Shown here: positions 19,275 to 28,003 of the stretch, piece after piece | Numbering within the stretch: the first letter of the stretch is position 1 | Layout: each line of letters opens with the position of its first letter | Assembly: GCF_034092395.1 (NCBI RefSeq) | Contig: NZ_CP139301.1 | Location: forward strand, 806,001 to 870,000 | Origin: Prochlorococcus sp. MIT 1307 | GTDB lineage: Bacteria; Cyanobacteriota; Cyanobacteriia; PCC-6307; Cyanobiaceae | Direction of reading: 5' to 3' | DNA length: 64,000 bases | The notes under the pieces: generated by a model | Databases searched by the model: none | What the model saw: only the letters and a program-made list of their open reading frames with translations | Told to the model about the DNA's origin: nothing | Program-made: the position numbers and the translations under genes

Positions 19275-20222
19275 ATGATAGATTACAATAGAGTAGCTCA
19301 TTCATCCCTGCTGAATTTAGCAGTTAATATTGATACTGTTGTCGCAAAAGGTACTAATTTTAAAGATTTCTCTTCTGTAAAAAACTTTCTTTCCGACGTA
19401 ATTAATAATCGTCAGTTACGAGGCTATCTAGAGTCACAATATGGCCACAATCACAAGTTTAATATTGTAGACCTTTGTAGTGGTTCTGGCATTTTTGGTA
19501 TCGCTCTGGCGAGTCTTCTTGGTCGTTCAGGAACAATACATTTTATTGATATAGTTGGGGAATACCATGAAACAGCTACAAGGCTAACGAAGAGTATTTT
19601 AGGAGACTCCTATCAAGCAGTCACGCATACTTGCTCTGCTGACCAGACTTCGCTTGAAGACAACTCAATAGATATTGCTATTGAAGTAAATGGCTTTCAT
19701 CATTGTCCATCATTGTCAAAAGTAATTACCGAAACGAAAAGAGTCTTGCGTCCAAATGGAATCCTGCTTGGTCTTGACAGGATCCACGATAGCAATGTGT
19801 CGGATAGGCAATTAAACCTTCTCTTAGATGCAGAGTATTCTTCCCAATGGCTTAAAGAAAATAATTATATCGACCAGAAGCTAACCAGAAGGCAAAATGG
19901 TGAGGGTGAAATTAGGTTTTGTGAATGGGAGAAATCTCTTATTAATTGTGGATTTAAATACCCATTCCTTATTCAATATGTAAGCCGTTCCAAGCGCTCA
20001 TACAAAGTATGGTTAATTAGTAATTTACCCGAAAAGATTTCACGTATATTCCTCAAATTTTGGGTAAAGCCCCCTAGATGGAGCTTTAGGATGTTAATGA
20101 CAATGGTCTTTGGTATTTCAATGACAATCCAAGCGAAAGAATCGAAAATAATCACAAGAAAATTTCCTAAATATGTAAATGCGACAATTGTTAGGATGGA
20201 AGTGATAATTTGCAAAACATGA
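19275..20222 (+). CDS. class I SAM-dependent methyltransferase
   Basis: A 315-residue protein. FNIVDLCSGSGIFGIALASL is the SAM-binding motif I, HFIDIVGEYHETA motif II, and IDIAIEVNGFHHC and RVLRPNGILLGLDRI are motifs IV-V of UbiE/type 11 enzymes. The C-terminal third is basic and contains a possible amphipathic or membrane-associated segment (MLMTMVFGISMTI). The acceptor is unknown; neighbours point to cell-surface polymers. Confidence 0.85.
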   Translation: MIDYNRVAHSSLLNLAVNIDTVVAKGTNFKDFSSVKNFLSDVINNRQLRGYLESQYGHNHKFNIVDLCSGSGIFGIALASLLGRSGTIHFIDIVGEYHETATRLTKSILGDSYQAVTHTCSADQTSLEDNSIDIAIEVNGFHHCPSLSKVITETKRVLRPNGILLGLDRIHDSNVSDRQLNLLLDAEYSSQWLKENNYIDQKLTRRQNGEGEIRFCEWEKSLINCGFKYPFLIQYVSRSKRSYKVWLISNLPEKISRIFLKFWVKPPRWSFRMLMTMVFGISMTIQAKESKIITRKFPKYVNATIVRMEVIICKT

Positions 20223-20452
20223 ATATAATATTGATATATTCATGTTCTTAAGATTTGACTTCTAACTATATCAAAAAAATTAATACCTAAGAGTACACTA
20301 ATTGTATAATTTTTTTTAGATATGCCTATCCAAGTAAAATTAGCATAAACATATTATTCAAATACAATTTTTTGCAAGGATTGAGTTCCATTTCTATGTT
20401 TATAATCATTAGGGTAATTAATTCTAATCGATAAATATATATCTTTTGTTAT
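20223..20452. other. AT-rich convergent intergenic region
   Basis: Very AT-rich, with poly-T runs after the methyltransferase gene. I see no gene here. It lies between convergent genes, so termination is its likely role. Confidence 0.4.
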
Positions 20453-21538
20453 TTATGACATATTATCACCATGATTTATAGTTATTCTATTTAGCCAGAC
20501 TCTCATATCCTGATCAGTTATCTCGTTCCTATCAAGGTCAGCAAAAAGTAATCCATTTTGATGCATATATAATCGATGAATTAACTCACTGACTATTTCA
20601 GCACAAAGTACAGGTTTTTTCCCTATTGCTGTTTCAGCTGCTAAAACTATTCCGGTTGCACCCATTTCCATTGTCCCTACAATATCATTAAGTTCTGCTC
20701 TAGTTGGCAAAGATCCTTCAATTAAGCTTTCTAAGACATTTGTAGCTACATAACAAGGAGTACAAGTATTCATTGCCATTTTTATGATCCCCCTTTGGGC
20801 AAAGGGTATGTCCATAATATTGATTTCTCGAGTTAAATCACCACGGTCAACTAAAATACAATCTGAATATTGTAATATTTCAGGAAGATTATTTATACTT
20901 AGTTTGCTTTCAATTTTGCTTGTTATATAAGCATTGGGAATTATTGACTTTGCTCTTAAAACTGCCTGCTTAGACTTGCAGAAAGAAATAAATATTTCTT
21001 CTATCTTATTCTCATGGCCAATTTTCAAAGCCTTGAGATCTTTCTCAGTAAAATCTGGCAAGTCTAATTCTTGATTGATAATATCAACTCCTTTATTATT
21101 TGCAATTAATCCAGGGCTAACACATCTACAATCAAAATAATCATTTGTTATATTTTCTAAGAGTATTAAAGCACCATTAAAATCCAACCTGATTAGCATG
21201 GTCTCCTTAAGTAAATGATTTACTGATTCTGGGTATAATGATAGAGCGCTAGAATTGACTAAGTTTTTATTTCTTTTATAGATTTTTAATCTCTGACCCT
21301 TCTCAATATATATTGCTTTCTTATCAGTTATTTTTGTTCTAATTTGAGCACCTTCTGTATCAATTCCAATTTTAATATTATTAGATTTTGCAATATCTAT
21401 ATATCTTTTTAACTCATCCAAATCAGCATGAGACATATTTACTCTAAATACATCTACTCCAGCTTTTTTCAAAGAGATTAATATTTCAGGTGTATCACAA
21501 CTGGGTCCAAGGGTACAAATAAGTCTAGGAGCTGGCAT
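20453..21538 (-). CDS. pyruvate-kinase-like protein lacking the C-terminal regulatory domain
   Basis: 361 residues versus about 470-600 for normal pyruvate kinase. The barrel motifs are present: RLICTLGPSCDTPEIL, VFRVNMSHAD (for xxRLNFSHG), GIDTEGAQIRTK (for DTKGPEIRT), SKIESKLSI, LVDRGDLTREI (for ARGDLGVEI), ATNVLESLI with PTRAELND, and LAAETAIGKKP. The usual SFIRKA segment with the catalytic Lys reads SFCKSK, so that Lys may be absent or shifted. No C-terminal allosteric domain follows. It sits among surface-modification genes, which suggests a specialised PEP-related role rather than glycolysis. Confidence 0.85.
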   Translation of the reverse strand: MPAPRLICTLGPSCDTPEILISLKKAGVDVFRVNMSHADLDELKRYIDIAKSNNIKIGIDTEGAQIRTKITDKKAIYIEKGQRLKIYKRNKNLVNSSALSLYPESVNHLLKETMLIRLDFNGALILLENITNDYFDCRCVSPGLIANNKGVDIINQELDLPDFTEKDLKALKIGHENKIEEIFISFCKSKQAVLRAKSIIPNAYITSKIESKLSINNLPEILQYSDCILVDRGDLTREINIMDIPFAQRGIIKMAMNTCTPCYVATNVLESLIEGSLPTRAELNDIVGTMEMGATGIVLAAETAIGKKPVLCAEIVSELIHRLYMHQNGLLFADLDRNEITDQDMRVWLNRITINHGDNMS

Positions 21539-21689
21539 GCATCATTTTTCTTTATTCTAGCACATTTTAAAGTTATGTTTGTTGATTATATTTATATACA
21601 AAGAGATAAATTTCTCTTATTTCTAATAAAATTAACGCAATTCCAAATCATAATATTAGAGGTATTTAATCAATTAAAGCTAAAGTCAG

Positions 21690-23405
21690 TCAAATAAATT
21701 CTAATTCCTTTTGGAGTACAGGTGAAGAGTCGTTATCTTTGCAATGACACAAATAGAGAAGAAAGCTCTCTTTAACTCTTTTAAATAAATCAGAGTCAAG
21801 GGCTATTTTTTCTCTATTACTTCCTCTGAGAAGGTAAAGAGTAAAATCATTACTAACATTTATTTTGTTCAGTTCAAAAATTGAAATTGATGTCTTAAAT
21901 ATTAAGTGTTGATTGCTGGTATCATCATAGGCTAGATTATAAATGTTCTCTCTATCAGGATAATCGAATACACTTGAAAGCCAATTTATGCCTATAAAGC
22001 TAAACTCAGGGTGCTTTAATTTTAAAGGATAGATACTATTAAAAATCTCAGTAAGAATTGCAGTAGATGGAAGGTGTAAGTCTGTATTTTGATTTAATTT
22101 AGATATTTGATCATTATTATTATTAGACTTAGAAGGTCTAAAATAAACTGGAACAGTGGTTCTCTTCGATGTGAGATGGTATCGATTCTTTGAAAAGCCT
22201 GGAGCATTTTCTGTGTGATCAGATGTAATTATAATATTTGTATTATCTATTTTTCCTGTAGATGATAAGCAATCGATTAGAGAGGTGACTTTTCTTAGGG
22301 AGAGGTTCAAAGTATATGGATAGGAGTTATTTATATAATCTACATCTTTAGTCAATTCAAATCTAGGTTGAATAGGCGGATGAGCGCCAATATCATGCAC
22401 AAAGAAGAAGAAAGAGTTTAGTTCGCTAAAGAATCCATAAGAGTCTTGTATATCCATGTTCAAAATATCTAGGGCTGAAGGAGAAAAGTTATTACCCGCA
22501 CATCGACAATCGTAAGAAGAGAAGCCCCTATGATAAGAGTAAAATGGTAATGTCTTCGAAAAAGAAGTAAATGCTTGTAAATAATCTACGTGGTAGCTTA
22601 AATTTTCTGCAAGTGTAGGAATCTTTTTTGATAGGCATTCAAGATTAGGTGAAAAGAACCATTCTTTATAATCTCCTAATTGATGTACTAATACTGGTTG
22701 CATTGTTAAAAGTGAAGGTAATGCTGAGCCAGTGACACTTGAAGGGGAATAAGCTTTAGCTAGCACATGTTCACATTTTGAAAGATTTTCCTGGTAAGCT
22801 TGTGAGCTCAAAAAAGATTTGTAATCAACAGCATCTAATACAATAAAGACTGTATTGGATGCTGAATTTTCTTTGAATTTTATATTTTGAAAACAAACCT
22901 CTGCTCCTTCGCTATTAATGGCAAGACTTTTTATTTTGTTTTTGACAGGGAGGTCAAAAAAATTAATATTGCGAAAATAATTAATTTTTTTACCTGAAAG
23001 AATCGCCTTCTTTTTAATAACATTAACCCCTCCAAGTTTATCTGAGCAGAACAATTCTATATTGATCGAAATAGATTTCAATCTTCTTATTCCTCTGGGT
23101 ACAATTATCCTTAAATAATCAGAATCTAAGGGTTGAGCTTGACTAAAGTTTTCAATTATATTTCTTGATAATAACGAATGAATTTCGTAAGTAACCCATG
23201 ATCTGAGCTTATAGGTTGATTGGCATATGTGTAATGTATATTTATTTATTATTGGTTTACCTTTATTAATCACTTTAAACCTTCTATAAAGTAAACTATT
23301 AAATTTTAATACTCGAAAGGAAATCATCTGCCTCAAGAGTAATAGTGAATTATGAATAAATTGCTTTGCTCCTGTAGATAGCGGAGTCAAATGAACATAG
23401 TTCAT
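21690..23405 (-). CDS. sulfatase/alkaline-phosphatase-superfamily protein
   Basis: 571 residues. The first 180 are a non-catalytic basic and hydrophobic region. The sulfatase fold starts with NTVFIVLDAVDY (metal Asp), then SPSSVTGSALPSLLTMQP, the nucleophile region of the Ser/Thr-type sulfatase-like hydrolases and phosphoglycerol transferases (not the CxPSR formylglycine form), HDIGAHPP, and NIIITSDHTENAPG (metal Asp-His), followed by a final His segment. It probably modifies a surface polymer. The ATG at 23405 fits the family length; no signal peptide is obvious. It is transcribed after nothing visible on its strand and precedes the pyruvate-kinase-like gene. Confidence 0.84.
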   Translation of the reverse strand: MNYVHLTPLSTGAKQFIHNSLLLLRQMISFRVLKFNSLLYRRFKVINKGKPIINKYTLHICQSTYKLRSWVTYEIHSLLSRNIIENFSQAQPLDSDYLRIIVPRGIRRLKSISINIELFCSDKLGGVNVIKKKAILSGKKINYFRNINFFDLPVKNKIKSLAINSEGAEVCFQNIKFKENSASNTVFIVLDAVDYKSFLSSQAYQENLSKCEHVLAKAYSPSSVTGSALPSLLTMQPVLVHQLGDYKEWFFSPNLECLSKKIPTLAENLSYHVDYLQAFTSFSKTLPFYSYHRGFSSYDCRCAGNNFSPSALDILNMDIQDSYGFFSELNSFFFFVHDIGAHPPIQPRFELTKDVDYINNSYPYTLNLSLRKVTSLIDCLSSTGKIDNTNIIITSDHTENAPGFSKNRYHLTSKRTTVPVYFRPSKSNNNNDQISKLNQNTDLHLPSTAILTEIFNSIYPLKLKHPEFSFIGINWLSSVFDYPDRENIYNLAYDDTSNQHLIFKTSISIFELNKINVSNDFTLYLLRGSNREKIALDSDLFKRVKESFLLYLCHCKDNDSSPVLQKELEFI

Positions 23406-24425
23406 ATATTTACTTTTAGGGATTTAGATTAATTTAGTATCCATTAGCCATAACTTAAATAATCTGGATAAATCTGATACCAAAGTTGTTGTCAAAAAAT
23501 ACTAAGAATAAATATTCATCTTTGCACTAGGAGCTTTAAAGAATATTTTCACCAGAACAGTGCTGCTATTGCTCAATTTTCTTACCAAGGCATGGTTCTT
23601 GTGCCACTTATCTACCGATTTTTTATAGCAATATTGCTCAGGACATCTATTTGGATTATGAAGTCACCTTCCATGGAAGATTCAATCACCGGCCTAAGAG
23701 CGTCAAACAATAAGCCAATGCTCGCCGCACTTATCCAGCGACGAATGGTTAAGTTTGAACCCTATAAGTTTTGGGGTTCTGCAATCAAGAGATTTAGCCA
23801 GCCAACTAATATAAAGAGTCTAGGTATTCTCTATAGTCAAGGCTAAATGGATAAAGCTAGAGCGCTATAAGTTCGTAATACAGAAGAACTAGATCAATAA
23901 GTTTTCGATGTTCTTGCTAGAAAATCGCTTTATCCAGAGAGGATTGAGTGCTCCTGACTAATCTTTGCAAGCAAGACTGCTTGCAGTTCTATAAAGCACC
24001 TTTCTAGTGGAACGAAAGGAGACCTCGATTACATTTAAAAAGATAGCACCAGCACTCAGCAGGCAATGAATTCAATCTACTAACGCAGAATTGTTCATAG
24101 CTAAAGCCAACAACAATAAAAACGATTTCAGTACGCATGTACTATGACTTGGTTTCTTGGGCTATGACTGAGATGCTCTTTCCGGTCACTCCTGAAAAGA
24201 GCTGTATCATTTTCATGCTCCAATCCTCTGGTTCTAATTCTCTGAGCAATTAAAAGTTCAGCAAAGATTCGCCCGTTTAAGAAATCCTATAACCATTTTG
24301 ATAAAAGTTTCTTCTGCTTTTGGGCAATTCTCCAAAGCCGTCTCTTGTCTTTCTAAATCATTCAAAGAAATTTCAAATTTATCCACCACTCATGCCAGCG
24401 CCAAAAAGAACGATTTTAAATTTCT
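23406..24425. other. 1-kb region with gene relics
   Basis: The plus strand has one open frame at 23592-23846 (84 codons, MVLVPLIYRFFIAILLR start) without a recognised family. Reading on past its stop in the same frame gives protein-like stretches (VRNTEELDQ, VFDVLARKSLYPERIECS) separated by stop codons to about 24060. I take this as a decayed gene of unknown identity. No RNA gene was seen. Confidence 0.35.
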
Positions 24426-24656
24426 TCATTCAACACCTTTACTGATTGCTTCAGCAGAGAAGACAAAACCATCAGGAGTCATCATCAATTTGTTCCATTC
24501 ACCTTCATCTGTTTTTATACAGACCTCTAAAACCTTTTCCTGCCCTCCATTAGTAGTCCACTCTCTAACCCACCACTGATTTTCCTTATCAAATTCATAT
24601 CCTTTTGATTTCAAAAGCGAGCGAAGAGTGACTTCCCTTGCAAAAGCATCATCCAT
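24426..24656 (-). CDS. picocyanobacterial small protein, paralogue of the gene at 52208
   Basis: A 76-residue soluble protein: MDDAFAREVTLRSLLKSKGY, then NQWWVREWTTNGGQEK and GEWNKLMMTPDGFVF. It matches the 75-residue protein encoded at 52208-52435 (minus) at about three quarters of positions by eye. The family is known only from picocyanobacteria in my recollection, and its function is unknown. The Trp-rich middle and even charge suggest a small folded domain. Confidence 0.85.
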   Translation of the reverse strand: MDDAFAREVTLRSLLKSKGYEFDKENQWWVREWTTNGGQEKVLEVCIKTDEGEWNKLMMTPDGFVFSAEAISKGVE

Positions 24657-24705
24657 GACCTATTGCCTCACTCTTAAAGCCTACAATCAATTACTAGCAA
24701 GACAT

Positions 24706-24730
24706 AAAAAAAACGCCCTCATAAAGGGCG
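24706..24730 (-). terminator. terminator of the TM2-like gene
   Basis: On the minus strand CGCCCT (24730-24725) pairs with AGGGCG (24719-24714), followed by an eight-base U run. It lies 70 bp downstream of the gene at 24802-25119. Confidence 0.8.
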
Positions 24731-24801
24731 CTCATTTCAAAAACCTAAATAAGGTTATTGCTTATTTTCAAAAGAAATTCTTACGAATTCCATGATTTCT
24801 A

Positions 24802-25119
24802 TTAATCCTGAGCATTTTCAAATTGTCTTGCCAAGTTAAATGCCTTACGGATTATCAAATATCCACCATAAGCTCCTGCAATTAATGGAAGAACAATCAA
24901 TGGATTAGGGCTGTAATTAGAGTAATCCTTGACTCCATTAACGTATTCAACTCCAGAGCACTTCAAGAAAAAGAAACTGTTAAAAACAATTCCCCAACCA
25001 ATAAGAGAAAGAATTCCTCCTTTCTTGTCACCTTCATAAAACCTATCTAAGCCCAAACCCCAACCAACCCCAAGAAGCAACCCCCTGGCTACTGCATTTT
25101 TCTCTTGCTTACGAAGCAT
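24802..25119 (-). CDS. TM2-domain-like membrane protein (105 aa)
   Basis: The N-terminal half carries a TM2-type pattern: GLLLGVGWGLGLDRFYEGDKKGG followed by a hydrophobic segment (SLIGWGIVFNSFFFLKC), with the GLDRFYxGxxxxG motif that gives the family its name. A second helix at about 72-90 (LIVLPLIAGAYGGYLII) is followed by a charged tail. A signalling or envelope role is typical for TM2 proteins but unproven. Confidence 0.83.
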   Translation of the reverse strand: MLRKQEKNAVARGLLLGVGWGLGLDRFYEGDKKGGILSLIGWGIVFNSFFFLKCSGVEYVNGVKDYSNYSPNPLIVLPLIAGAYGGYLIIRKAFNLARQFENAQD

Positions 25120-25190
25120 TTTTTAACTCTGATTGAATTTCCAGAGAGAACATAACTGAATTCTTTGCACCTTGCCACAAAGTACAAAAA

Positions 25191-25217
25191 AAGGGAGACC
25201 CAACCGGCATCTCCCTT
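25191..25217. terminator. hairpin terminator
   Basis: AAGGGAGA (25191-25198) pairs with TCTCCCTT (25210-25217); T-rich sequence follows on the plus strand and an A run precedes it. It probably ends transcription of the DUF1651-like gene leftward. Confidence 0.7.
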
Positions 25218-25314
25218 CTTTCTAGCGAGTGTTTGGGGACAAATCGCTTAGATCTTTTTACACATTTTGTGACTGTGTGAAAACACAAAGTCCTAATGCC
25301 CTAACAACAACAGC

Positions 25315-25608
25315 TCACACTGCATCCTCATACAACATAGATCCATTGCTATCTCCAAATTGAGTTTCCAACTTCTTCCATCCATCAAGAAGCATGTTCC
25401 CGCACAACTCCAATGCTTCGTCTAAAGGGAGTTTGCTTCGTTTTTTCATTAACGATGGAGAGCCATCTGGCATTGCGGTCCATTTGTCGACAAAGATAAA
25501 GGGATAGCGATGCCAACCCTTGGGGTCGCAATGAAAGCGATAACACCACTCCCCCTCTGGACTAATCAACCATCCGTCAAGACTGCCTCTTCCTGCGTCG
25601 CAAGACAT
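25315..25608 (-). CDS. DUF1651-like protein
   Basis: From MSCDAGRGSLDGWL the protein matches the DUF1651 layout: GWLISPEGEWCYRFHCDPKG, a P-x-x-x-VDKW segment, GSPSLMKKRSKLPLDEALEL and MLLDGWKKLETQFG. DUF1651 is a picocyanobacterial family of unknown function. An open frame extends 50 codons upstream to 25758, but that part does not resemble the family, so I use the internal ATG at 25608. Confidence 0.72.
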   Translation of the reverse strand: MSCDAGRGSLDGWLISPEGEWCYRFHCDPKGWHRYPFIFVDKWTAMPDGSPSLMKKRSKLPLDEALELCGNMLLDGWKKLETQFGDSNGSMLYEDAV

Positions 25609-25930
25609 AGAATTAAAGATGAATACACCTGTACTAGTCGCTCCTGGCCTGGTCGTCAAGTGTTTAAGCGAAATCAGCCTGCATCTAAAGATGGAGTGAA
25701 GGGGTTTCGCGCATTGAGAGGTAGCAGAAAATAAAGGATAAAGATGGGAACAATTCAATAAGCAGAGATCAAAAAAACTCTAAGCACTTATACTTTTTCT
25801 ATAAGGCCTGTCCCTGAAAATGATTTTAAAGTTCCTGATCTAATCCGAGGCTTAATAAATTGCCAAAGAAGATGAAAAATTAGCCGAGCGCAAAGGCAAG
25901 TAAATAACCTTAAAACGTATAGAAAGTTTT

Positions 25931-26331
25931 CTAATACATTGCAATATTTAATTGAGGCTTGGTAAACCAGGCAAGTATTAGGATCAAGTTTAAAACTGGA
26001 ATAAGCAATATTACAACCCAATATATAGACTTAACCAAATCTCTAAGTCTTCGAATTGACAGCGAAAAATAAGTAATCAGACTACCAAATAAATACAAAT
26101 ACTCGAAAAATTTTAGAAACTTAGCTAGTGAGGTCATAAAAAAAGAATTGGTCCTATTAATCCTGAAACCGGTTCTAGACTTTGAGCATAAATTACATGT
26201 AAAATCCAATATATATTGCTTAAAAAAGATATCGAAAGAATAATTATATTAGTTACTATAACAAAACTCCAAAATTCCTGCCTGCTAGATTTTCCAGAGA
26301 AATCAGGTGATATAAGTGTTGATCGGGCAAA
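25931..26331 (-). pseudogene. DUF805 membrane protein gene with a frameshift and no start
   Basis: The upstream frame (26331 to 26134) encodes DFSGKSSRQEFWSFVIV and two helices, the DUF805 N-terminal signature. It ends at TGA 26134. The adjacent frame continues from the same point (MTSLAKFLKFFEYLYLFG) to LSIRRLRDLVKSIYWVVILL, the DUF805 C-terminal signature, ending at 25931. The switch coincides with a run of seven T (minus strand). No ATG, GTG or TTG opens the upstream frame, so the 5' end is also damaged. I favour a pseudogene. Confidence 0.72.
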
Positions 26332-26350
26332 TCAATATCGACCAACACTT
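26314..26350. terminator. imperfect 12-bp hairpin
   Basis: AAGTGTTGATCG (26314-26325) pairs with CGACCAACACTT (26339-26350) with one mismatch, followed by a T-rich stretch on the plus strand. It overlaps the broken 5' end of the DUF805 relic. Confidence 0.5.
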
Positions 26351-26556
26351 TTCTTAAATGTATAAGGTACTTATGGAATTCATACTCTTACTATTCCTTT
26401 TATTTCAACCAAGTTCGTGATCCGCAAACAACGATAAAAGTATTTTTAATAATAGTGCTTGAAGCACAAGCAACGACTAATAGATTCACTATTGGACGGA
26501 TATCTGACGGCCTCCACTGTCCTCACTAGTGTATCTAGGTAGAGAATGACGGCGGA

Positions 26557-26748
26557 ATGAAAACAGAAAGTATCCCACTTCACTTAGTTTTGAAGAAAAG
26601 CAAACAAGTTTTTTTCCATATTCCAGGAGGCTTTCCAGCAAATATGGAAATTCCAACTTGGATAAAATCTTTTCCTGCTGGCTACAAAGGTATTGTTGAG
26701 CGATGTCAGAAAACTTTCTATCGATTACGGGCGGGGGCAAATTTATGA
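26557..26748 (+). CDS. small protein, relative of the gene at 34483
   Basis: A 63-residue protein. The pattern VLKKSKQVFFHIPGGFP, EIPTWIKSFPAGYKGIVE aligns by eye with VLKKEKEVIFYLHNPYP and AIPEIMKERFPDDYKSIV in the protein at 34483-34680, so the two form a family. It overlaps the next gene by 4 bp (ATGA at 26745), which indicates coupling. Function unknown. Confidence 0.74.
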   Translation: MKTESIPLHLVLKKSKQVFFHIPGGFPANMEIPTWIKSFPAGYKGIVERCQKTFYRLRAGANL

Positions 26749-26951
26749 CAGTCGACTGGAAAGAATCAGATAGTCCAGCATGGCGAGAAGAGTACAAGGT
26801 GCTCAAAGGAACTGTTCCAATTGAGGACCTCAAACTTCTAGAGGAAGGTGCAAAAACAATGAAACAAGCATGGAGGCTAGGTGCCCTTCATGCTGAATAC
26901 AAACGACTCAAGAGGAATCAACCACCAGACCTTCCAAACTTCAATCGATGA
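26745..26951 (+). CDS. small helical protein, relative of the gene at 51679
   Basis: A 68-residue helical protein starting MTVDWKESDSPAWREEYKV. The core DLKLLEEGAKTMKQAWRLGA resembles FQIKLLSEGAQTQNQACIL in the protein at 51679-51930, as does the N-terminal W-K-E-E pattern. I chose the ATG at 26745 because it overlaps the previous stop (ATGA) and matches the relative's length; an upstream ATG at 26703 is not needed. Confidence 0.78.
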   Translation: MTVDWKESDSPAWREEYKVLKGTVPIEDLKLLEEGAKTMKQAWRLGALHAEYKRLKRNQPPDLPNFNR

Positions 26952-27326
26952 ACTTTTCAAATGCTTGGTTCATTTTTGCTCCAACCATGGCTTCATAATT
27001 TTTTTGTAATTGGCAACATAATTATCACTAGAGTCTCTACCAAAGAACGACGCAAATGAAACACAGTACTTAGAAGCGAGGCAGAATAAATATCAACACT
27101 TTTTACCTCAATGATTGGCCAATCTCAAACATTGATTTCCTCTTACGCAAAATGATTAAGTAAGGCGACTTTGCTGAGGAAATTTTAGGAGGCCACTTTG
27201 TATTTCCCGTTTTTTTAAATGGTTTGCGAACTTCTATCTACATAATTTTTTTACTATGAACTGGGACAAAGCAAGGAAATAAAGACATAGATTAGTGATG
27301 TACTTTTATTCCTTTGTAGTCGATTG

Positions 27327-27397
27327 CTTTGGCTTCAGTAAAACCTTAAGAAGGGAGTGAGATTTCGTTCACCCCCTTTTAGTCAAGGACTTACTTT
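27327..27397 (+). repeat. long inverted repeat, left copy
   Basis: This stretch matches the reverse complement of 36425-36493 at roughly 85% by eye, including TTCAGTAA, TTAAGAAGGG, GTGAGATTT, TCACCCCCTT, AGTCA and ACTTA in the same order. It contains its own stem AAGGGAGTGA/TCACCCCCTT (27351-27378), which could work as a terminator. Confidence 0.75.
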
Positions 27398-27483
27398 CTA
27401 GGCTAATCGTACTTAAACTCCTAAAATAACCTTAACTATCCAGCAGCAGGGTTAATAGTGGTAAATACCTTATGTAGGTATTA

Positions 27484-27524
27484 AGAAAGGCACCCTTTTA
27501 ATGGGGAAAGGTGAGTGCCTTTCT
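27484..27524. terminator. nested hairpin, possible terminator or small RNA
   Basis: AGAAAGGCAC (27484-27493) pairs with GTGCCTTTCT (27515-27524), and inside it CCTTT pairs with AAAGG. It follows another hairpin (AATACCT/AGGTATT, 27464-27482) and precedes GTCAGG/CCTGAC (27531 to about 27565). The series of adjacent stems is more than one terminator needs. Confidence 0.55.
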
Positions 27525-27896
27525 CTAGATGTCAGGACCGATTGTTTTGTGAGTAGTGCCCTGACAATTTTGTTCTACACACAACCAAAGCAGGTCGTCA
27601 GTAGGCAAAAGTGCCTTATTTAGGCTCAATTGCAGGAGTAAAGAGGAAATTAGCAGAACTGGCTCTTCATGCAATTGCATTAATGCTTTTCTAAATCAAA
27701 AAGGGGTCCAAGGTCTTCCATCAGTGCATTGAGAAAGACAGGAGCAACAGGAAGAGCATTTCTGCTGCAGTGACTTAACACAATGGAAGAAGAGCTTTAC
27801 AAGAAGTGCTTGCTACTACTAAATATTTGAATTCATCTATTCAGGAATGATTTAGGAGCCAAGTATGATCTATATAAAAAGGCATTGCTGGTCTTG

Positions 27897-27928
27897 AAGT
27901 TGGTGGTTATCCTAAAAACCACCAACTT
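27897..27928. terminator. perfect 12-bp hairpin upstream of a TPR gene
   Basis: AAGTTGGTGGTT (27897-27908) pairs exactly with AACCACCAACTT (27917-27928) around an 8-nt loop. It lies 75 bp before the TPR gene and lacks a following U tract, so it may be a 5'-leader element. Confidence 0.55.
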
Positions 27929-28003
27929 GGGGCTTAATAAATACGCTCTTTTGAAGAGAGTTAGAAATCTCTCTACCCTTATAGTTGGAGTAAGCCGTTC
28001 TTA

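Larger units (their letters stand above)
26952..28003. other. 1-kb intergenic region with repeats and hairpins
   Basis: No convincing gene. It contains an inverted-repeat copy (27327-27397), a cluster of hairpins (27464-27565), a 27-codon frame from GTG (about 27619, PYLGSIAGVKRKLAELAL) that may be a relic, and a perfect 12-bp hairpin at 27897-27928. Confidence 0.5.

Noticed and set aside
25788-26021. 77-codon minus-strand frame
   Set aside because: Overlaps the DUF805 C-terminal frame in a different phase and lacks family features.
26949-27002. 16-codon ORF overlapping the stop of the gene at 26745
   Set aside because: Although it starts in an ATGA overlap, it is too short and has no recognisable content.
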